A stretch of 64,000 nt of DNA from NCBI GenBank assembly GCA_023053545.1, contig JAKZAN010000004.1:7068001-7132000 (forward strand). Direction: 5' to 3'. Shown piece after piece: positions 20,817 to 32,727 of this stretch (its first letter is position 1; the number at the start of each line of letters is the position of its first letter). Made by a program: the position numbers and the translations under genes. The notes under the pieces are model-generated. The model saw nothing but the letters and a program-made list of their open reading frames with translations, ran no database searches and was not told where the DNA came from. This stretch comes from Lepidurus packardi. Its lineage: Eukaryota > Arthropoda > Branchiopoda > Notostraca > Triopsidae.

Positions 20817-21319
20817 TTAATAGTGTTTGACGTATCCGCCGAAGTAGCCATAAGGAGTATCAGCTTGTTGATGGTGGTAGCGGGAGAATCCTTTTCCCTT
20901 TTCGACAACCTAAAATGAGCCCAATTAGTATTTCTCGTTTCTTGTTTACGAAACTGAGGATTTTACGTCGAATTCGTAGTGTTTCGGGTTTTGGTAGACC
21001 TTAACGTCGGCAACGCTATCAGCGTAGTATCCATGACCGTATCCATGACCATATCTAGATAAGTTACATACATTATAAATATGTTCACTTGGTAACCAAT
21101 TTGAGATTTTTTTTACCCTCCATGTCCATATGCACCATAGACTGGACCAGCAGCGTACCCGTACCCGTACGGAGCAGCAGCATATCCATATCCGGATGGT
21201 ACAGCTTGAGCGCAAAGTACGGCGGCAGCCAACGCAATGAAGATAAGAGCCTATTAAAATAATATAATTTTATTGACCAATTGATTTAGGAATAGCTCCA
21301 AACTTACCATACGATCCAT
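20817..21319 (-). CDS. Cuticle-type protein 7 (MDRM start), 4 exons, 108 aa
   Basis: Exons 21308-21319, 21117-21250, 20967-21054 and 20817-20909 sum to 327 nt. Signal peptide ALIFIALAAAVLCAQA; the first codons read MDRM where the paralogues read MARM. It has GYG/GHG repeats, the core DVKVYQNPKHYEFDV and the tail GYFGGYVKHY. Its exon 2 variants are shared with gene 4. It lies outside the tandem units and lacks the GACGTGAC element. Confidence 0.88.
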
Positions 21320-21418
21320 GTTCAATGAATGGTTTATTTGGTGGGGTATTGGAGAGGTTGAAGTTGCTATTGCAAGAGTAGATTGGACTCTGGTTGACAA
21401 CTTGGACTCAGTGACCAG

Positions 21419-21426
21419 CTTTTATA
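21419..21426 (-). promoter_or_regulatory. TATA box of cuticle gene 7
   Basis: TATAAAAG, 100 bp upstream of the start codon, as in the paralogues. No GACGTGACAG word is visible upstream. Confidence 0.6.
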
Positions 21427-21429
21427 CGT

Positions 21430-22285
21430 CGAGTCGGACCTTGTAGTATATTCTCAAGAATGATTTCTAATGCCAAAAAAGTTCCAGGCCTTCGTCAAGC
21501 CTTCTTGAACAGCTTACCTTCAAAATGAGACAATAACGAAAAATAGGTGGTGACAAGCACATTGCACGTCTCCGCCCAAAAAACATGGTGTTGACACCCA
21601 CTGTTTTTGCTCCTTGACTGGCACGAGCTTTTATGTAAGACAATTAGGTATTAAAGACCCTTGTTTTCCAATACTCGTTCTTTTAGTCACTTATTTTTGC
21701 ATTGTGTAGCTTCAAGTTTCTCCTTTTACTGGTTACGGTTAGGGGAAGTTTTTTTGCCACTTGTAGCGCTATGTTTAACCAGGAACCCGAGTTTCCAATC
21801 TCATACTTAAGCACAAACGTCCCCTTTGTAATGGTCTTAGAATGCGTGAGAAGCATTCAAGCGTAAGTTATTGACTTTCCTAGATTGAAATTTATCATAA
21901 AAACTTACATTTAAATCTACTGTAGCTTGTAAATAGTATGAGGAAAACCTTTTGACTTTGCAACGATAACATGTTTGCCTCTTTAGACTCGCTCTTTAGC
22001 AAGTCAATCTTAAGGCGAAAGCTCAATATCCAGAATAAGAACTCCTTTATGGTCTTCGACATATGTTGGGAAAGTGTGCTTTAAAGCTGCCCATATTTCA
22101 TCAGTATACGACTGAAAATTTCAGGTCTTTTTGTATATCCGTGTCTTCCTATCTGTACATGGTAATGAACTTAGCCTTGTACCAATAGACTTATTGTTGA
22201 TGAAATAAGGTTATATTAATATATTTTTACACACTGCATACTTGCTCTTGGAAATATGAACTAACATTTAAAGGTTAAGTCAAGG
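21430..22285. other. Spacer between cuticle gene 7 and the galactosyltransferase gene
   Basis: It contains the upstream region of gene 7 and the 3' side of the next gene. No coding exon or repeat recognised. Confidence 0.45.
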
Positions 22286-23326
22286 TCAAGCGGTTGTATT
22301 GAATATATTTCCTGGGTAAGAAGGCCTTTTACAGTGGCTCTTATCATTAGTCAATCGGCTCCAGAAGAAACGCATACGTGCTCTCGTAACATGATGCATG
22401 GACACCAGGTACCTCCACGCACAAACAGGATTGTCTCGTCTTCCATACTTCACTCCGTTATTGCGGAATTCCAAAGTTGCGTTAATCCGCGGGATGTTTA
22501 CTCTTTCAGCTAGTACTCCTGTAAGGAAGACATCTTCCAGCTTCAGGTAAGGTCCGCCCAAATTCGCAGCTTTATACAGTTGGGAAACAGCTGCTCGATT
22601 GAGCAAATAAGCTGGGCCAGTCACAAAATCTGGTAGGAGCTCATTCTGGTAAACCTCACTGGAAACGTAATACTTGGACTTCTTATTTCTTATTGGTTTC
22701 CAGTTCTTGGCCAAGTGCCCCACAATAACCGCGTCGGAATTACTGGGGGTATAATAGGGCAGTAGTTCCATTAGCCGGTCTAAGTTCACGAATACGTCGT
22801 CGTCGACTTTGAGGATGAAGTCCACGTTGGGGCAAGATATTTCGACCCACTCTAACATGGCAATACTCTTTAGTCCTAGGTTGTCATATGTATCCATCAT
22901 CTTCGTTTGGATAATATCATTGTAATAAGAGTCTTCTTTTCGTAGGTATTCGTACACTTTTTCCTTCTGAGGATGACCTACTAAGAAAGCCACTTCCACT
23001 GCAGGATACTTATGGGCGGATTGCGCCCAGGTTTTGCGTACCATCTGACGTTCAGCTTCATGATCCACGGAGCTGGTAACTACTGCGAGTAATGTCAAGT
23101 TCTTTCGACATAAGTGACGAGGATCTCGATGAAAACCAGATTCATAGAGATATTCGATGAGCTGAAACTCGTGTGAGTTAGCCAATTTACGACTTGTGTC
23201 ATTATAAATCATTGTGTAGTCTGTTTGGTTCAACACCACCCATGCGAGAACCATGTACACGACCACCGAAAGAAAAGCACAGCTTAGCAGAATTTGTTGG
23301 TAGACTTTCAGTGCTCCCATGGCCAA
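22286..23326 (-). CDS. Beta-1,3-galactosyltransferase-like enzyme (GT31), single exon, 346 aa
   Basis: Golgi glycosyltransferase that adds a beta-1,3-linked sugar to glycoproteins or glycolipids. It has a type II layout: a short cytosolic tail and a membrane anchor at about 12-32 (ILLSCAFLSVVVYMVLAWVV). Family motifs are present: RKTW (97-100), DDDVFVN with the metal-binding acidic triad at 175-177, FVTGPAYLL (about 234-242), and EDVFLTG (264-270). N-glycosylation sequons NLT, NAT and NTT are seen. ATG 23326 is the first in frame (MAMGALKV). The exact donor and acceptor sugars cannot be told; a beta-1,3-GlcNAc transferase of the same family is the main alternative. Confidence 0.9.
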   Translation of the reverse strand: MAMGALKVYQQILLSCAFLSVVVYMVLAWVVLNQTDYTMIYNDTSRKLANSHEFQLIEYLYESGFHRDPRHLCRKNLTLLAVVTSSVDHEAERQMVRKTWAQSAHKYPAVEVAFLVGHPQKEKVYEYLRKEDSYYNDIIQTKMMDTYDNLGLKSIAMLEWVEISCPNVDFILKVDDDVFVNLDRLMELLPYYTPSNSDAVIVGHLAKNWKPIRNKKSKYYVSSEVYQNELLPDFVTGPAYLLNRAAVSQLYKAANLGGPYLKLEDVFLTGVLAERVNIPRINATLEFRNNGVKYGRRDNPVCAWRYLVSMHHVTRARMRFFWSRLTNDKSHCKRPSYPGNIFNTTA

Positions 23327-24160
23327 GTCGTGTTCAATCCAACTAATTGTACGGTATAATCATGAAGTAGTTTAGCCTTGCCTTTATTTTATAAAATAGC
23401 CGTGTGAACGGCTAATGCTTTCTCACCACCTAATTGAGATAGCACTATGCACACTATTGTTTTATTTTTAATTAAACTTCCTTTGTTGTTTCCGTAGAAA
23501 GCTTTCGGGGGTCCGTGTCTCACGTGATCGACTTATCAAGAAGCCGAACCAGTCTGGGAGTGTATCATGTCATTGAACGATATTAAACAAAAGTTAAGTA
23601 AGGGCAAAGGGGTTGTAAAGGACAAGAAAATATTGTTTTTATTTTTTTCTGAGTGACAAGCCACTATTTTCCCGAACGAAATCACTTCGTCTGAAAATCA
23701 GTCGGCCGTCACTGATGGAATTGACGCTGCTGCCTTAGGAAACAAAAGAACGAATTTTTTTCGGTGTTTACTCTCCTTTTTAGAACTGAAATTAACTGCA
23801 AACATTCCAATCATATCACGACTCTATTCCACATTTAGTAGACGCAAGTAGTCGCACCGATCTGGTCTGTTTTGGTCAGGATATTTTCCGGGAATCACAA
23901 CTAAGTCTATGAATATATTATCACAACTTCACAGCTTCGCACGCATCCAGCTTAGCACTTTTCCAGCTTCCTTAAAGTCGCTACTTAATCCGTGTGATGT
24001 CTTCTGATCTATCACGCTGAAGATGTTTTGCAATGTAAAGAAACTTCGGGCTTATTTTTTACTCCCCTTCAACAGCACAAAACTTCGTGAATACAGCGAG
24101 TCAACTAATTTTTTGATAAGATGCTTATTAGCTAAGTCTTTCCTATAGTAACCTATGCAG
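23327..24160. other. Region upstream of the GT31 gene, with uncertain plus-strand exons
   Basis: Plus-strand sequence holds a possible start exon (ATG 23566, MSLNDIKQKL) and, after a 61-bp GT-AG interval, an open stretch (TTIFPNEITSSENQ; VTDGIDAAALGNK) to about 23750. I cannot join this convincingly to the split exon at 24168. No other feature seen. Confidence 0.3.
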
Positions 24161-24279
24161 GTTACCGATGACTAATCTTATCACGGAGGGTTCCACTTTG
24201 TACGACAGTTCCCTTGGAACCGCCCAAACCCTGATAGGAAAAGTTTTTCCTCATATTCAGTTTAAATTCTGGACCCAGA

Positions 24280-24635
24280 TGTTATGTACCCCGGTACATG
24301 TGCACTAGTAAGCGCTAGGCTTGGGATAAACGGGCACCAGTTTTCCCTTGTTTTGTTTTGTATTACCTTGTTTGTACGATGTCAACCCCCGAGGTAGAAA
24401 AGTGAGTTGAGTTCGGGAGTGGTGAATCCAAGGGAGAGAGAAGAGAAAGAGTGGTCTTAGAGAACAGAGGTTTTGTCAAGTGAACAAAAGAGATAGGCGT
24501 GCCCGTGAAATCAACCCCCCATTGTTAAGTATCATTTACACTGTCATTGTTGTAACATCGACAGTTGAAGTGTTGAATACAGTACGTATTTTTCCCCTCG
24601 TTCTTCGTGTCAAACGTGCATTTACTCCCATAACA
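24280..24635 (+). repeat. Gypsy 5' LTR
   Basis: 356 bp, TGTTATG to CATAACA, matching the copy at 34412-34767. Confidence 0.92.
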
Positions 24636-27016
24636 TTCAGCGGTGGGATCCCGAGCAGCCGGGGATACCTTGCCACGTAGCCAGCCCAGCGAGTACGTCT
24701 ACGTCAGCGTGACACAAGAAGCGAGTTCAATCTGGATCGGGAAGAAGGGGACGGCGGGTTGGGAATGGCTAACGCTAATGCGAGGGCACTGGTGCATCCG
24801 CCAACCTTCAATGGAACCGGAGATTTCGGCCAGTTCCTCGCACGTTTTCACCGGGTAGCGGTAGCTAACAGCTGGACGGACAACATGTGCCGGCGTATAT
24901 TGCCTGCTTTGCTGGAAGGACCAGCAGGGATGGCTGTGGATGGCCTGGAGCCATTTCCGGAGACTATCGACGGGTTGGAGGCCGCTCTGAGGGGTATTTT
25001 CTCGCCGATGGAAGCACAGCGTTTATACTTGGCAGAATTTTACGACCGGACGCTCTTGCGGGAGGAGATGCCGCACGTTTACGCAACGGACCTCAAGCGA
25101 CTGTTTAGAGCCGCCAATCCCGAAATCAAGGAGGAGGCAACGGTTGAGAAGTTCGTAATGGAACAATTTATTAAGGGTCTGCCAGTGGAGTGGCGCGCTG
25201 CTTTCTACGACGCCCAAATTAGCAGCCTGTCCGGGCTGGTAGCGAAAGTGAATATTTGGCGAATGTCCCGACAATTAGCGCGGCAGTCTGAGAGGAAGAG
25301 TTCGGTTAACCGGAAGACGGTGAGTCAAGATGACCCGAAGGGTGGTACGCTAAGACGGGCGCGGAGGTGACCAGAAGATGGCTAGTGGTCCGGCTAAGTA
25401 TTCCAGCGGTACCAAGCGCATTACCTGCTACGCCTGCAAGCAAACGGGGCACGTCAAGCGTGAGTGCAAGGTTCGTTGTGGTTCCTGTGGGTTGAAGGGG
25501 CACGTCACGGCCGATTGTCGTACGAAGTGCCGGGTATGCAACCAAGTCGGACACGTGCAGGCCAATTGCAAAAGCCAGAGCGGCGACCCCAAGGCGTCAT
25601 CGAGCGCGTCAGGCGGAGCTGTGACGAGTCGGCGTCTCCCCACCGATGCTTGCTACGTCGTGCATGCTCTGGCGGGTGGACTACCTTGCAACGCGGTAAT
25701 CGACAGTGGGAGCGAAGAGTCGCTGATGGGCCTTCATCTTGCAGATAGAATTCCCGGACTTCGGGTACGCGACACAAGTCATCGGGTGACAACGGCGGAT
25801 CGAAGTCAGGAGTTGCGGACCGATGGCGTTACGCGAGTGGCCTTGCGGGTGGGAAGCGCCGAGACTACCGACGTGGACTTGATCTTGGCCAGCTGTACCG
25901 ACGACTTGATCCTGGGTATGGACTACCTTCGTCTTGCTTCTGCGAAGATCGACTTTGCATCCAATCGAGTCGAACTGTTCGGAGTCCGTCTAAGCCCCAG
26001 CGATTTCCGCGGCGCGGTTAGGGTTCGCGAGTTAACCGTCATAGAGCCGGGCACGGAAGCTTTGGTGCCCGCGACTGTGAGAAGGCCGTTCAGCACCCGC
26101 CGCCTAACCAACTCAGAAGTATTGCTCGTGGAGCCAAGCCGAAGAGCGGGCAGTAAAGGCCTGTTGATGGGGCGTGCCTGCATTGCGGAAGGGGCCGAAG
26201 TTATTTCTGTACGCCTGCTCAACGTGTCGTCAGAGCCGTTGGAAATTGGGCCAGAGGAAGATGTGGGAGAGGTTAGCATCGGCGAGTTGGCGGAGGATAT
26301 GCTGCCCCCTGTGGAGAGCGACGAGATCAGGAGCGACGTGGGGTCGATAACTTTGGACCACTTAGAGGGTGCCCGAAGAGAGCAGGTTCGCAAGATGCTG
26401 TCGCGATATGAGGATGTGTTCTCGTATGATGGCAAGATCGGGCGGGTAGCAGACGTCGAGCACCTGATCGAGACAAATGGACCACCCATTAAGCAGCGGG
26501 CGTATCGTACTCCAGTCCACCTAAGGGACGTGGTGCGGGAGCAGGTAGGCAGCATGCTGGCTAGCAACGTCATCGAGACAAGCGCATCACCGTGGGCGAG
26601 CCCGATCGTCCTCGTGAAGAAGAAAGACGGGTCAGGGACGGGTCGGCAGGTAGCGGTTAGCGCGAGGCTGAGCGAAGCGACGGACCGGTCACCAGAGTTC
26701 GGATGGCTGAGGCGGTACATTCTGGCAAGCGCCCAGGAACGACCGGAACTGGAACAGGACAAGCCACCGTCGAAGGAGTTGGAGTTTTATTTGGGGGAGC
26801 TAAAGAAATACGCCGTGCAGGATGGAGTCGTAGTGCGTAGTTCAGCAGGCGAATCAAGGCTAAACCGGCCTCAGCTGTTGGTTCCACCAGAAGCGCGTGC
26901 GGAGATCCTGCGGCTAGCGCACGACGCGTCGACCGCGGCGCGCCTGGGAATCGGGAAGACATTGTCTAGGATTACTCCTCACTATTTCTGGTGCGATCTG
27001 AAGAAGGATGTACGCG

Positions 27017-27325
27017 TGTTCTTACGAATTATCACTATGTTGAACACCGGCTGGCTAATTTGTTTTTATTATCCATATTGGAAACGGACTTACACCGAGT
27101 TAACTGTGATTGTATATAGGATTCAAATTGATTTGACTCAAGTTACACTTTCAGCACAAAAAACTCTGTATTTTCGTATTCGACGCGAGCGACTCCCTTA
27201 CCACCCCCAACCGTCACTACAATAACAACCATACGTCATAATCCCTTCTGTCCTTCAGCTCTTCCTTTTCATCTTTCAATTCTTCCTTTTCATCTTTATT
27301 CCATTCTTCCGTTTTCGCCTCAACA
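27017..27325 (-). repeat. BEL/Pao 3' LTR
   Basis: 309 bp, matching 32925-33233. Confidence 0.92.
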
Positions 27326-27375
27326 TTCTCCCCCCCGAGCAGCGACTCGGGGCTCCGCTGAGCTGCTCCAGTTTT

Positions 27376-30300
27376 TTATTCTAAAGCGGGATCGGGGTCT
27401 AATAGGAAAAGTTTATGAATCGGCCGGTGGTATATTCCGGTATCGGTTTTCACCATCGCCGAACGTACGAGCTCGTCTTTCCCCCGGAAAACCTCAGTTA
27501 TTCGTCCATGCAACCACTTTCCTCGTACCAGATTTGGCTCTAAGACCAGTACAGCATCACCTTCTTGGAAATTTCTTTGGCGCGTAAGCCACTTTGAACG
27601 GCGGGTTAGGGTGGGGATGTAATGTTTCTTCCACACATCCCACAGAACCGTGGTAAGATGCTGTAGATACTTGAAAAGTTTCCGGGGGGTGCTTTTGGGC
27701 ACCTGCCCCACCGGAATAGACGAGGATCTTTGATTCAGAAAATCTAAAGGTGTAATCGTGCGCATGTCCTTGGGATCAGAGCTGACATACATCAACGGGC
27801 GTCCATTCAAAAACCCGGCCACTTCGTACAACAATGTTCTTAACACATCCTCGGAAACGCCTTTTCGGTTTTCTCGCTCGATTGCCAACACCTTGTACAG
27901 TGCCCTCTTGGCGGACTTTACCAACCCTTCGTGTACACCACCAAAATGTGGTGCCTGAGGTGGTTGGAATGTCCATCGGATGCCCCGCCCTTCGCAGAAG
28001 TTCTTCAAAGCTTCATCTTCACGCGTGGCCTCGACCAGCTGATTCAGTTCTTTCTCGGCTCCCACAAAGTTGGTCCCATTGTCGGAATAAATGCTTAATG
28101 GTTTGCCACGGGTCGAAATGAAGCGCCGAAGTACGAGGAGGAAATCATCCGTGGATAGAGACCGTGCTAAATCCAAATAAACAGCTCTGGTCACCATACA
28201 GGTGAACAGAGCTCCGTACCGCTTCGTAACCCGGTTATTCCCTTGAACGATTTCCAGTGGCCCGAAGTAATCCACTGACGTGTGAGAAAATGGAGAATCG
28301 ACGTCCAGCCGTTCCCGGGGAAGTTCTCCCATGAGTTGCGTCGCTGGTCGTGCGGTTTCGATCTTGCATTCGACGCATCTCCTTCGAACGCGTTTGACGG
28401 CTTCACGACCGTTTACTATCCAATACATCTCCCTAAGGTGGGCTAGCACGTGGTTGATCCCGGCGTGCAGGAGTCGACGATGGAAATCTTCAATGATTCT
28501 CTCCGTCAGCGGGTGCTTCGATGGTAGCAGCACGGGGTGTTTGTTTTCGTACGGCAGGTCAGCTGCGTCTAACCTCCCACCGACGCGCAATAACTCGTCC
28601 GTTCCAAGGAACGGATTAAAGGCTAGGATTTTCGAACTCTTTGCCAAATTGACTCCTTCACGTAGTCTTTCTACGTCCGGACCGAATGACTGCCACTGAC
28701 AGGCCTTGACAAGATTCTTCAATGGGTCCGTTAGATTTCGGAAGCCGGCGCAGTCTTCAGGCTTGACACTTTCCCAATCGACTTCCTCACAAATCTGCGA
28801 CGTAACAAAGGAGCGATGTTCCTGAGTGTGTCGCATCTCTTCATGATTAATTATCCATGGGGTGTCTCTTGGCCACGTAACTTCCTCCCGTCTGAGGAAA
28901 TCAGGCCCCATAAACCAGGGTTCTAAGTCGTTCCGATCTACGTGCAAGTTAGATCTCGTGGCGAGATCGCTGCTGTTGCGGCTGCCTGGAACGTAGCGCC
29001 ATTCTTCGGGGCGAGTTATTGTTTGAATCTCACCTATTCGGTTGCTGACGAACGGCTTGTAGAACGATGATGTGCCGCGAATCCAGTTACGGACGCATGA
29101 GCTGTCCGTCCATAAAATCCTCCGCTCGACAATTCGTCGCAACCCCTTCTCGACATAGTTCGTCAGCCGGGCTCCTAACAAGGCTGCATTTAGCTCCGCC
29201 TTGGCTACCGATATAGTCTTTAACGGTGTGAGCTTCGTTTTAGCCATGACGATGTTCGTGCGAACGCTGCCATCCTTGTGAACAACTCGGACGTAGACTA
29301 CGGCTGCCACAGCTTCCTGAGAAGCGTCATTAAAGGTGTGTAATTCCACATAATCAATGGCATCTTCGTCCGGGAAAAGACATCTAGGTATCTCAGCTCG
29401 TCGAAGATCCTGAAGCAAATCCAACCAATGTTGCCACCATTGACGTGCCTCCAACGGAATCTCGTCATCCCAATCTAAACCTCCGAGACCCAGTTCTCGG
29501 TGCTTAATTTTCGCCTTAACTGTCACGGGTGCTAAGAACCCCATAGGGTCGAAGACTTCCGCCAGGATCCTCAACAATCCGCGTCGGGTAAACTTCACCT
29601 CGTGCGGCCCAACTTCCTTCGACGTCAAGACGTCTCGCAATGGGATCCAGTATATCCCCAATACTTTGGTTCCGAACTCCTCTTCCTTCGATGCTAAGCT
29701 AGCTAAGTCCATACTGTTGCGGGAGTCCAGGATATGCGGCCGGTTGGAGACCCACTTGCCCAAGTTGAAGTCGCCTCTGCGTAAGAGGTCGCTGACCTCT
29801 TTAATTCTCGTGGTGGCTTGATCTTCGGTCGCCTTGCTGTCCAAATAGTCGTCCATATATAGATTATTCGTTACAGCTTCCGCGGCTTCCGGGAAATCTG
29901 CCCCGTGGTCTTCGGCCGTTCTCCTTACGGTTTGAATGGCGATGAACGGAGAGCAACAGTCCCCAAACGCCAGGCGGTCCATTTGGAACACTTCCATCAC
30001 GTTGCTGCCCTTCTCTTTCCAAAGGAAACGGTGGAATCGGGCATCTTCTTCTCGTAATCGAATGCGGCTAAACATTGCTTCGATGTCGGCAACAAACGCG
30101 ACACCAAACTCGCGAAACTTCAAAAAAACGATCGGGATTTCCGCTTGTAAAGCTGGTCCAGGTAACAATGCATCGTTCAAGCATTTACCGGCAAACGTGG
30201 CTGCGGCGTCGAATACAATGCGTAACTTCTTGTTAGTCGCGGACTTTTTGTACACCCCGTGGTGCGGTAGATAATACTGCTGCGGGTGCTGTATCTCTTC

Positions 30301-32727
30301 CAACGCTGTAACTTTATGGGCGTACCCGTGAACTACGTACTTTTGTATGGCCTCCTCGTAGTCCTTTTCGTACGCCCTGTCCTTGGCGAACTTCCGTTCC
30401 ATCGCCACGAAACGCTGCTCCGCCAAAGCCCGATTGTTCTTGAGGTTGGGCTCTCCCTCACGCCACGGCAGGGCGACTTCGTACCCGGTTTCGAGCCTCT
30501 TCGTCCCTTGAAGAACCATATTGAGGGCCCTCGAGTCTTCGCCTGACAAGGCCGGTCCCCTGCTGTGCTCTGTACCGAAGGATTCGGTTTCACAGAACTT
30601 CCGGAAGCTAACATCGAGCTCTCCGTAAACTCCTCGGATGAGGTTGACGTGCGCTAATCTCGCGGTTCCTTGTTGAATGACTCCTCTCGCCACCCATCCA
30701 AAAGCGGTTCTTACGGCACCAGGTTCTCCTTGTTTCCCATGACGCGTTTCTCTGGGAGTGAGAAGGTGAATATGGTCGCACCCAATTAAAATGTTAATTA
30801 CTCCCCTGCAATCATGTAGTGGTAAGTCTTTCATGTGAGTCCACTCACTCTTCAACTTCGACCACGCAAATTCCGCTGTTGGGCTACACACCGTCGGGAT
30901 TGAGTTCACGCGAATCCACAATGGGCCATCCTCTCCCTCGATCTGGATCTCTGTCTCTTGCGAACGATAGTCACCCCGCTTGCCTGCTACTCCTCGAAGT
31001 TTCAAGTCATTACATTCCCCGGAAAATCCAAGACGTCGCAGGAAAGACTGTTGGATGAGTGAAATGTCGCTCCCTTCATCGATCAGCATGTTCGCTTTTA
31101 CTCTTCTTCCCTTGGCGTCGACCACCCGCACGGTCATGACGCCCAAGGCGACCGCTTGTGGTCGGTTTCGTGTTGCATGAGCGGAGGTTCCTTGGACCGC
31201 GGCTTCATTCCTGTGCAGGAGGCGGTGGTGACGGCGCTTGCATCCATTGATGCCGCACTCCCTGCCCGTCCTGCAGTCCTTGGATTGATGCCTCCCCCGT
31301 AGACATGAGAAACATAGTCTTTTCCCTTCTACAGTCTTTATTCGGTCGCTTAGCTGCATAGTTTTGAATTTAGAACACTCTTCTAGTCGATGGTCATCTC
31401 CACAGCTCCAGCAACCTGTTGGCTTGTTGTCCTTAGGAGATTCGGTTGAGGCATTGTTGCTCCTGCCTTTGAGCTTTTTGTCAGCTTCCTTGGGCGCCTT
31501 TTCCTGGTCCTTTGCAATGTCGTACGCGTTTTGGTACGCTGCCGCTCTTGCGCACAGCCACGAGCCAAAACGTTCTAAGTCGTGGCAGAAGACGCCCGAA
31601 GCGCAACCTTCGTTCCATGCCAGACGGTCTTGAATATTCAGCCTCGCCGTGACTCTCTCGATGATGTCCCTTTGGCTGCTGCCCCCTATACGACTAAGGT
31701 CAAACAGGTGAGTTCGCGTACGCTCGGCAAATCTCTTGAAGGCGGTTGGGTTTCCTTTCCCGACTTCAAGTTTCTCCAGGGCTTGAATGTGGGCTGCTCT
31801 CATGACATCTCTCCGACCGCAGGTTTGCTTGAGTCGGCTCAGCGCTTCCTTGTAGGCTTGCTCTCCTCCGCCGAGGCCATAAACGATATCCACGCAATCT
31901 CCTCGAAGGCTGGTTCGCAGAATTGCTAATTTCTCCGCGGGGCTTTTCCGCTTCTGGTGAACTAGTGACCTAAAAAGGTCAATCCACTGGAACCACTCCA
32001 GCGCTAAGCCGGAATATGGTTCCATCATAGGTCCAGCAGACTGGTTTCTGCACTCGGAGCTTTCTTGCTTCGTGATTTCTCTGCCGCTTACGTATGTGTC
32101 GATCCAGTCATCTGGGGCTTCACTCTCGATGTTTTGGCTGTCCAGCCACTCCGACACGCGATGTTTCACTGCGTTTGCTTTGGGTTGCCGTGGGTTCTTC
32201 GCTTTATCCAAAATCTCTTCCAGAGTTCTGGCTAGGCTCTGACTCAAACGTTGTGATATCTGGCTCACGGCGTCAACCAGGTCTACGGAGTGATCTTGAT
32301 CATCGTGTTCGGCATGCTCTGATTTTTCGGATTGAGCTTTGCTACCGACAGCTGGCGAAGGGTTTACTTGGTCGTGAAGGGATGTGATTGAAGAGCCGTC
32401 CGGATGCTGCTCCCGATAAACGGTTATCGCTTCCGATGCTGCTTCAATTTTACCCCAGTACTTGATCTGGAGGTTCGCTTCCCTTCCGGCTTCTTCGTCA
32501 TCATCTTCCAGGAGATTAAAAAGTTTTTCGTTGATGCTCTCGACCTCTTGGTAGGCGTTTCGACATTCCTTCAACCTGCTCTGCATTAACCGTCTCGAGT
32601 CTTTCTCGCTGATGAAGTGCTCGATATCCTTACAGAACTCGGTGATTCTGGTCCTGAGAGTCGTTCGTTTCCTCTTGAGTTGACGTACGTTTACTTTTGG
32701 AAACTCTTCGGAATTGGCAGCGGCCAT
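27376..32727 (-). CDS. BEL/Pao gag-pol polyprotein, 1783 codons
   Basis: One open frame with the usual BEL/Pao order. It starts with a gag region holding zinc-finger motifs (CWSCGDDHRLEEC; CFSCLRGRHQSKDC). An aspartic protease follows (NMLIDEGSDISLI), then a reverse transcriptase with the BEL/Pao YMDDYLDS box, an RNase H region, and an integrase (SDNGTNFVGAEKEL; HFGGVHEGLVKSAKRAL). It looks whole. Confidence 0.93.
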   Translation of the reverse strand: MAAANSEEFPKVNVRQLKRKRTTLRTRITEFCKDIEHFISEKDSRRLMQSRLKECRNAYQEVESINEKLFNLLEDDDEEAGREANLQIKYWGKIEAASEAITVYREQHPDGSSITSLHDQVNPSPAVGSKAQSEKSEHAEHDDQDHSVDLVDAVSQISQRLSQSLARTLEEILDKAKNPRQPKANAVKHRVSEWLDSQNIESEAPDDWIDTYVSGREITKQESSECRNQSAGPMMEPYSGLALEWFQWIDLFRSLVHQKRKSPAEKLAILRTSLRGDCVDIVYGLGGGEQAYKEALSRLKQTCGRRDVMRAAHIQALEKLEVGKGNPTAFKRFAERTRTHLFDLSRIGGSSQRDIIERVTARLNIQDRLAWNEGCASGVFCHDLERFGSWLCARAAAYQNAYDIAKDQEKAPKEADKKLKGRSNNASTESPKDNKPTGCWSCGDDHRLEECSKFKTMQLSDRIKTVEGKRLCFSCLRGRHQSKDCRTGRECGINGCKRRHHRLLHRNEAAVQGTSAHATRNRPQAVALGVMTVRVVDAKGRRVKANMLIDEGSDISLIQQSFLRRLGFSGECNDLKLRGVAGKRGDYRSQETEIQIEGEDGPLWIRVNSIPTVCSPTAEFAWSKLKSEWTHMKDLPLHDCRGVINILIGCDHIHLLTPRETRHGKQGEPGAVRTAFGWVARGVIQQGTARLAHVNLIRGVYGELDVSFRKFCETESFGTEHSRGPALSGEDSRALNMVLQGTKRLETGYEVALPWREGEPNLKNNRALAEQRFVAMERKFAKDRAYEKDYEEAIQKYVVHGYAHKVTALEEIQHPQQYYLPHHGVYKKSATNKKLRIVFDAAATFAGKCLNDALLPGPALQAEIPIVFLKFREFGVAFVADIEAMFSRIRLREEDARFHRFLWKEKGSNVMEVFQMDRLAFGDCCSPFIAIQTVRRTAEDHGADFPEAAEAVTNNLYMDDYLDSKATEDQATTRIKEVSDLLRRGDFNLGKWVSNRPHILDSRNSMDLASLASKEEEFGTKVLGIYWIPLRDVLTSKEVGPHEVKFTRRGLLRILAEVFDPMGFLAPVTVKAKIKHRELGLGGLDWDDEIPLEARQWWQHWLDLLQDLRRAEIPRCLFPDEDAIDYVELHTFNDASQEAVAAVVYVRVVHKDGSVRTNIVMAKTKLTPLKTISVAKAELNAALLGARLTNYVEKGLRRIVERRILWTDSSCVRNWIRGTSSFYKPFVSNRIGEIQTITRPEEWRYVPGSRNSSDLATRSNLHVDRNDLEPWFMGPDFLRREEVTWPRDTPWIINHEEMRHTQEHRSFVTSQICEEVDWESVKPEDCAGFRNLTDPLKNLVKACQWQSFGPDVERLREGVNLAKSSKILAFNPFLGTDELLRVGGRLDAADLPYENKHPVLLPSKHPLTERIIEDFHRRLLHAGINHVLAHLREMYWIVNGREAVKRVRRRCVECKIETARPATQLMGELPRERLDVDSPFSHTSVDYFGPLEIVQGNNRVTKRYGALFTCMVTRAVYLDLARSLSTDDFLLVLRRFISTRGKPLSIYSDNGTNFVGAEKELNQLVEATREDEALKNFCEGRGIRWTFQPPQAPHFGGVHEGLVKSAKRALYKVLAIERENRKGVSEDVLRTLLYEVAGFLNGRPLMYVSSDPKDMRTITPLDFLNQRSSSIPVGQVPKSTPRKLFKYLQHLTTVLWDVWKKHYIPTLTRRSKWLTRQRNFQEGDAVLVLEPNLVRGKWLHGRITEVFRGKDELVRSAMVKTDTGIYHRPIHKLFLLDPDPALE

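Noticed and set aside
24636-24660. Gypsy primer-binding site (TGGGATCCCGAGC)
   Set aside because: It begins 8 bases after the LTR and I cannot match it to a tRNA with confidence.
25923-26762. Long open frame antisense to the Gypsy internal region
   Set aside because: It is a Ser/Arg-rich shadow of the coding strand with no domain.
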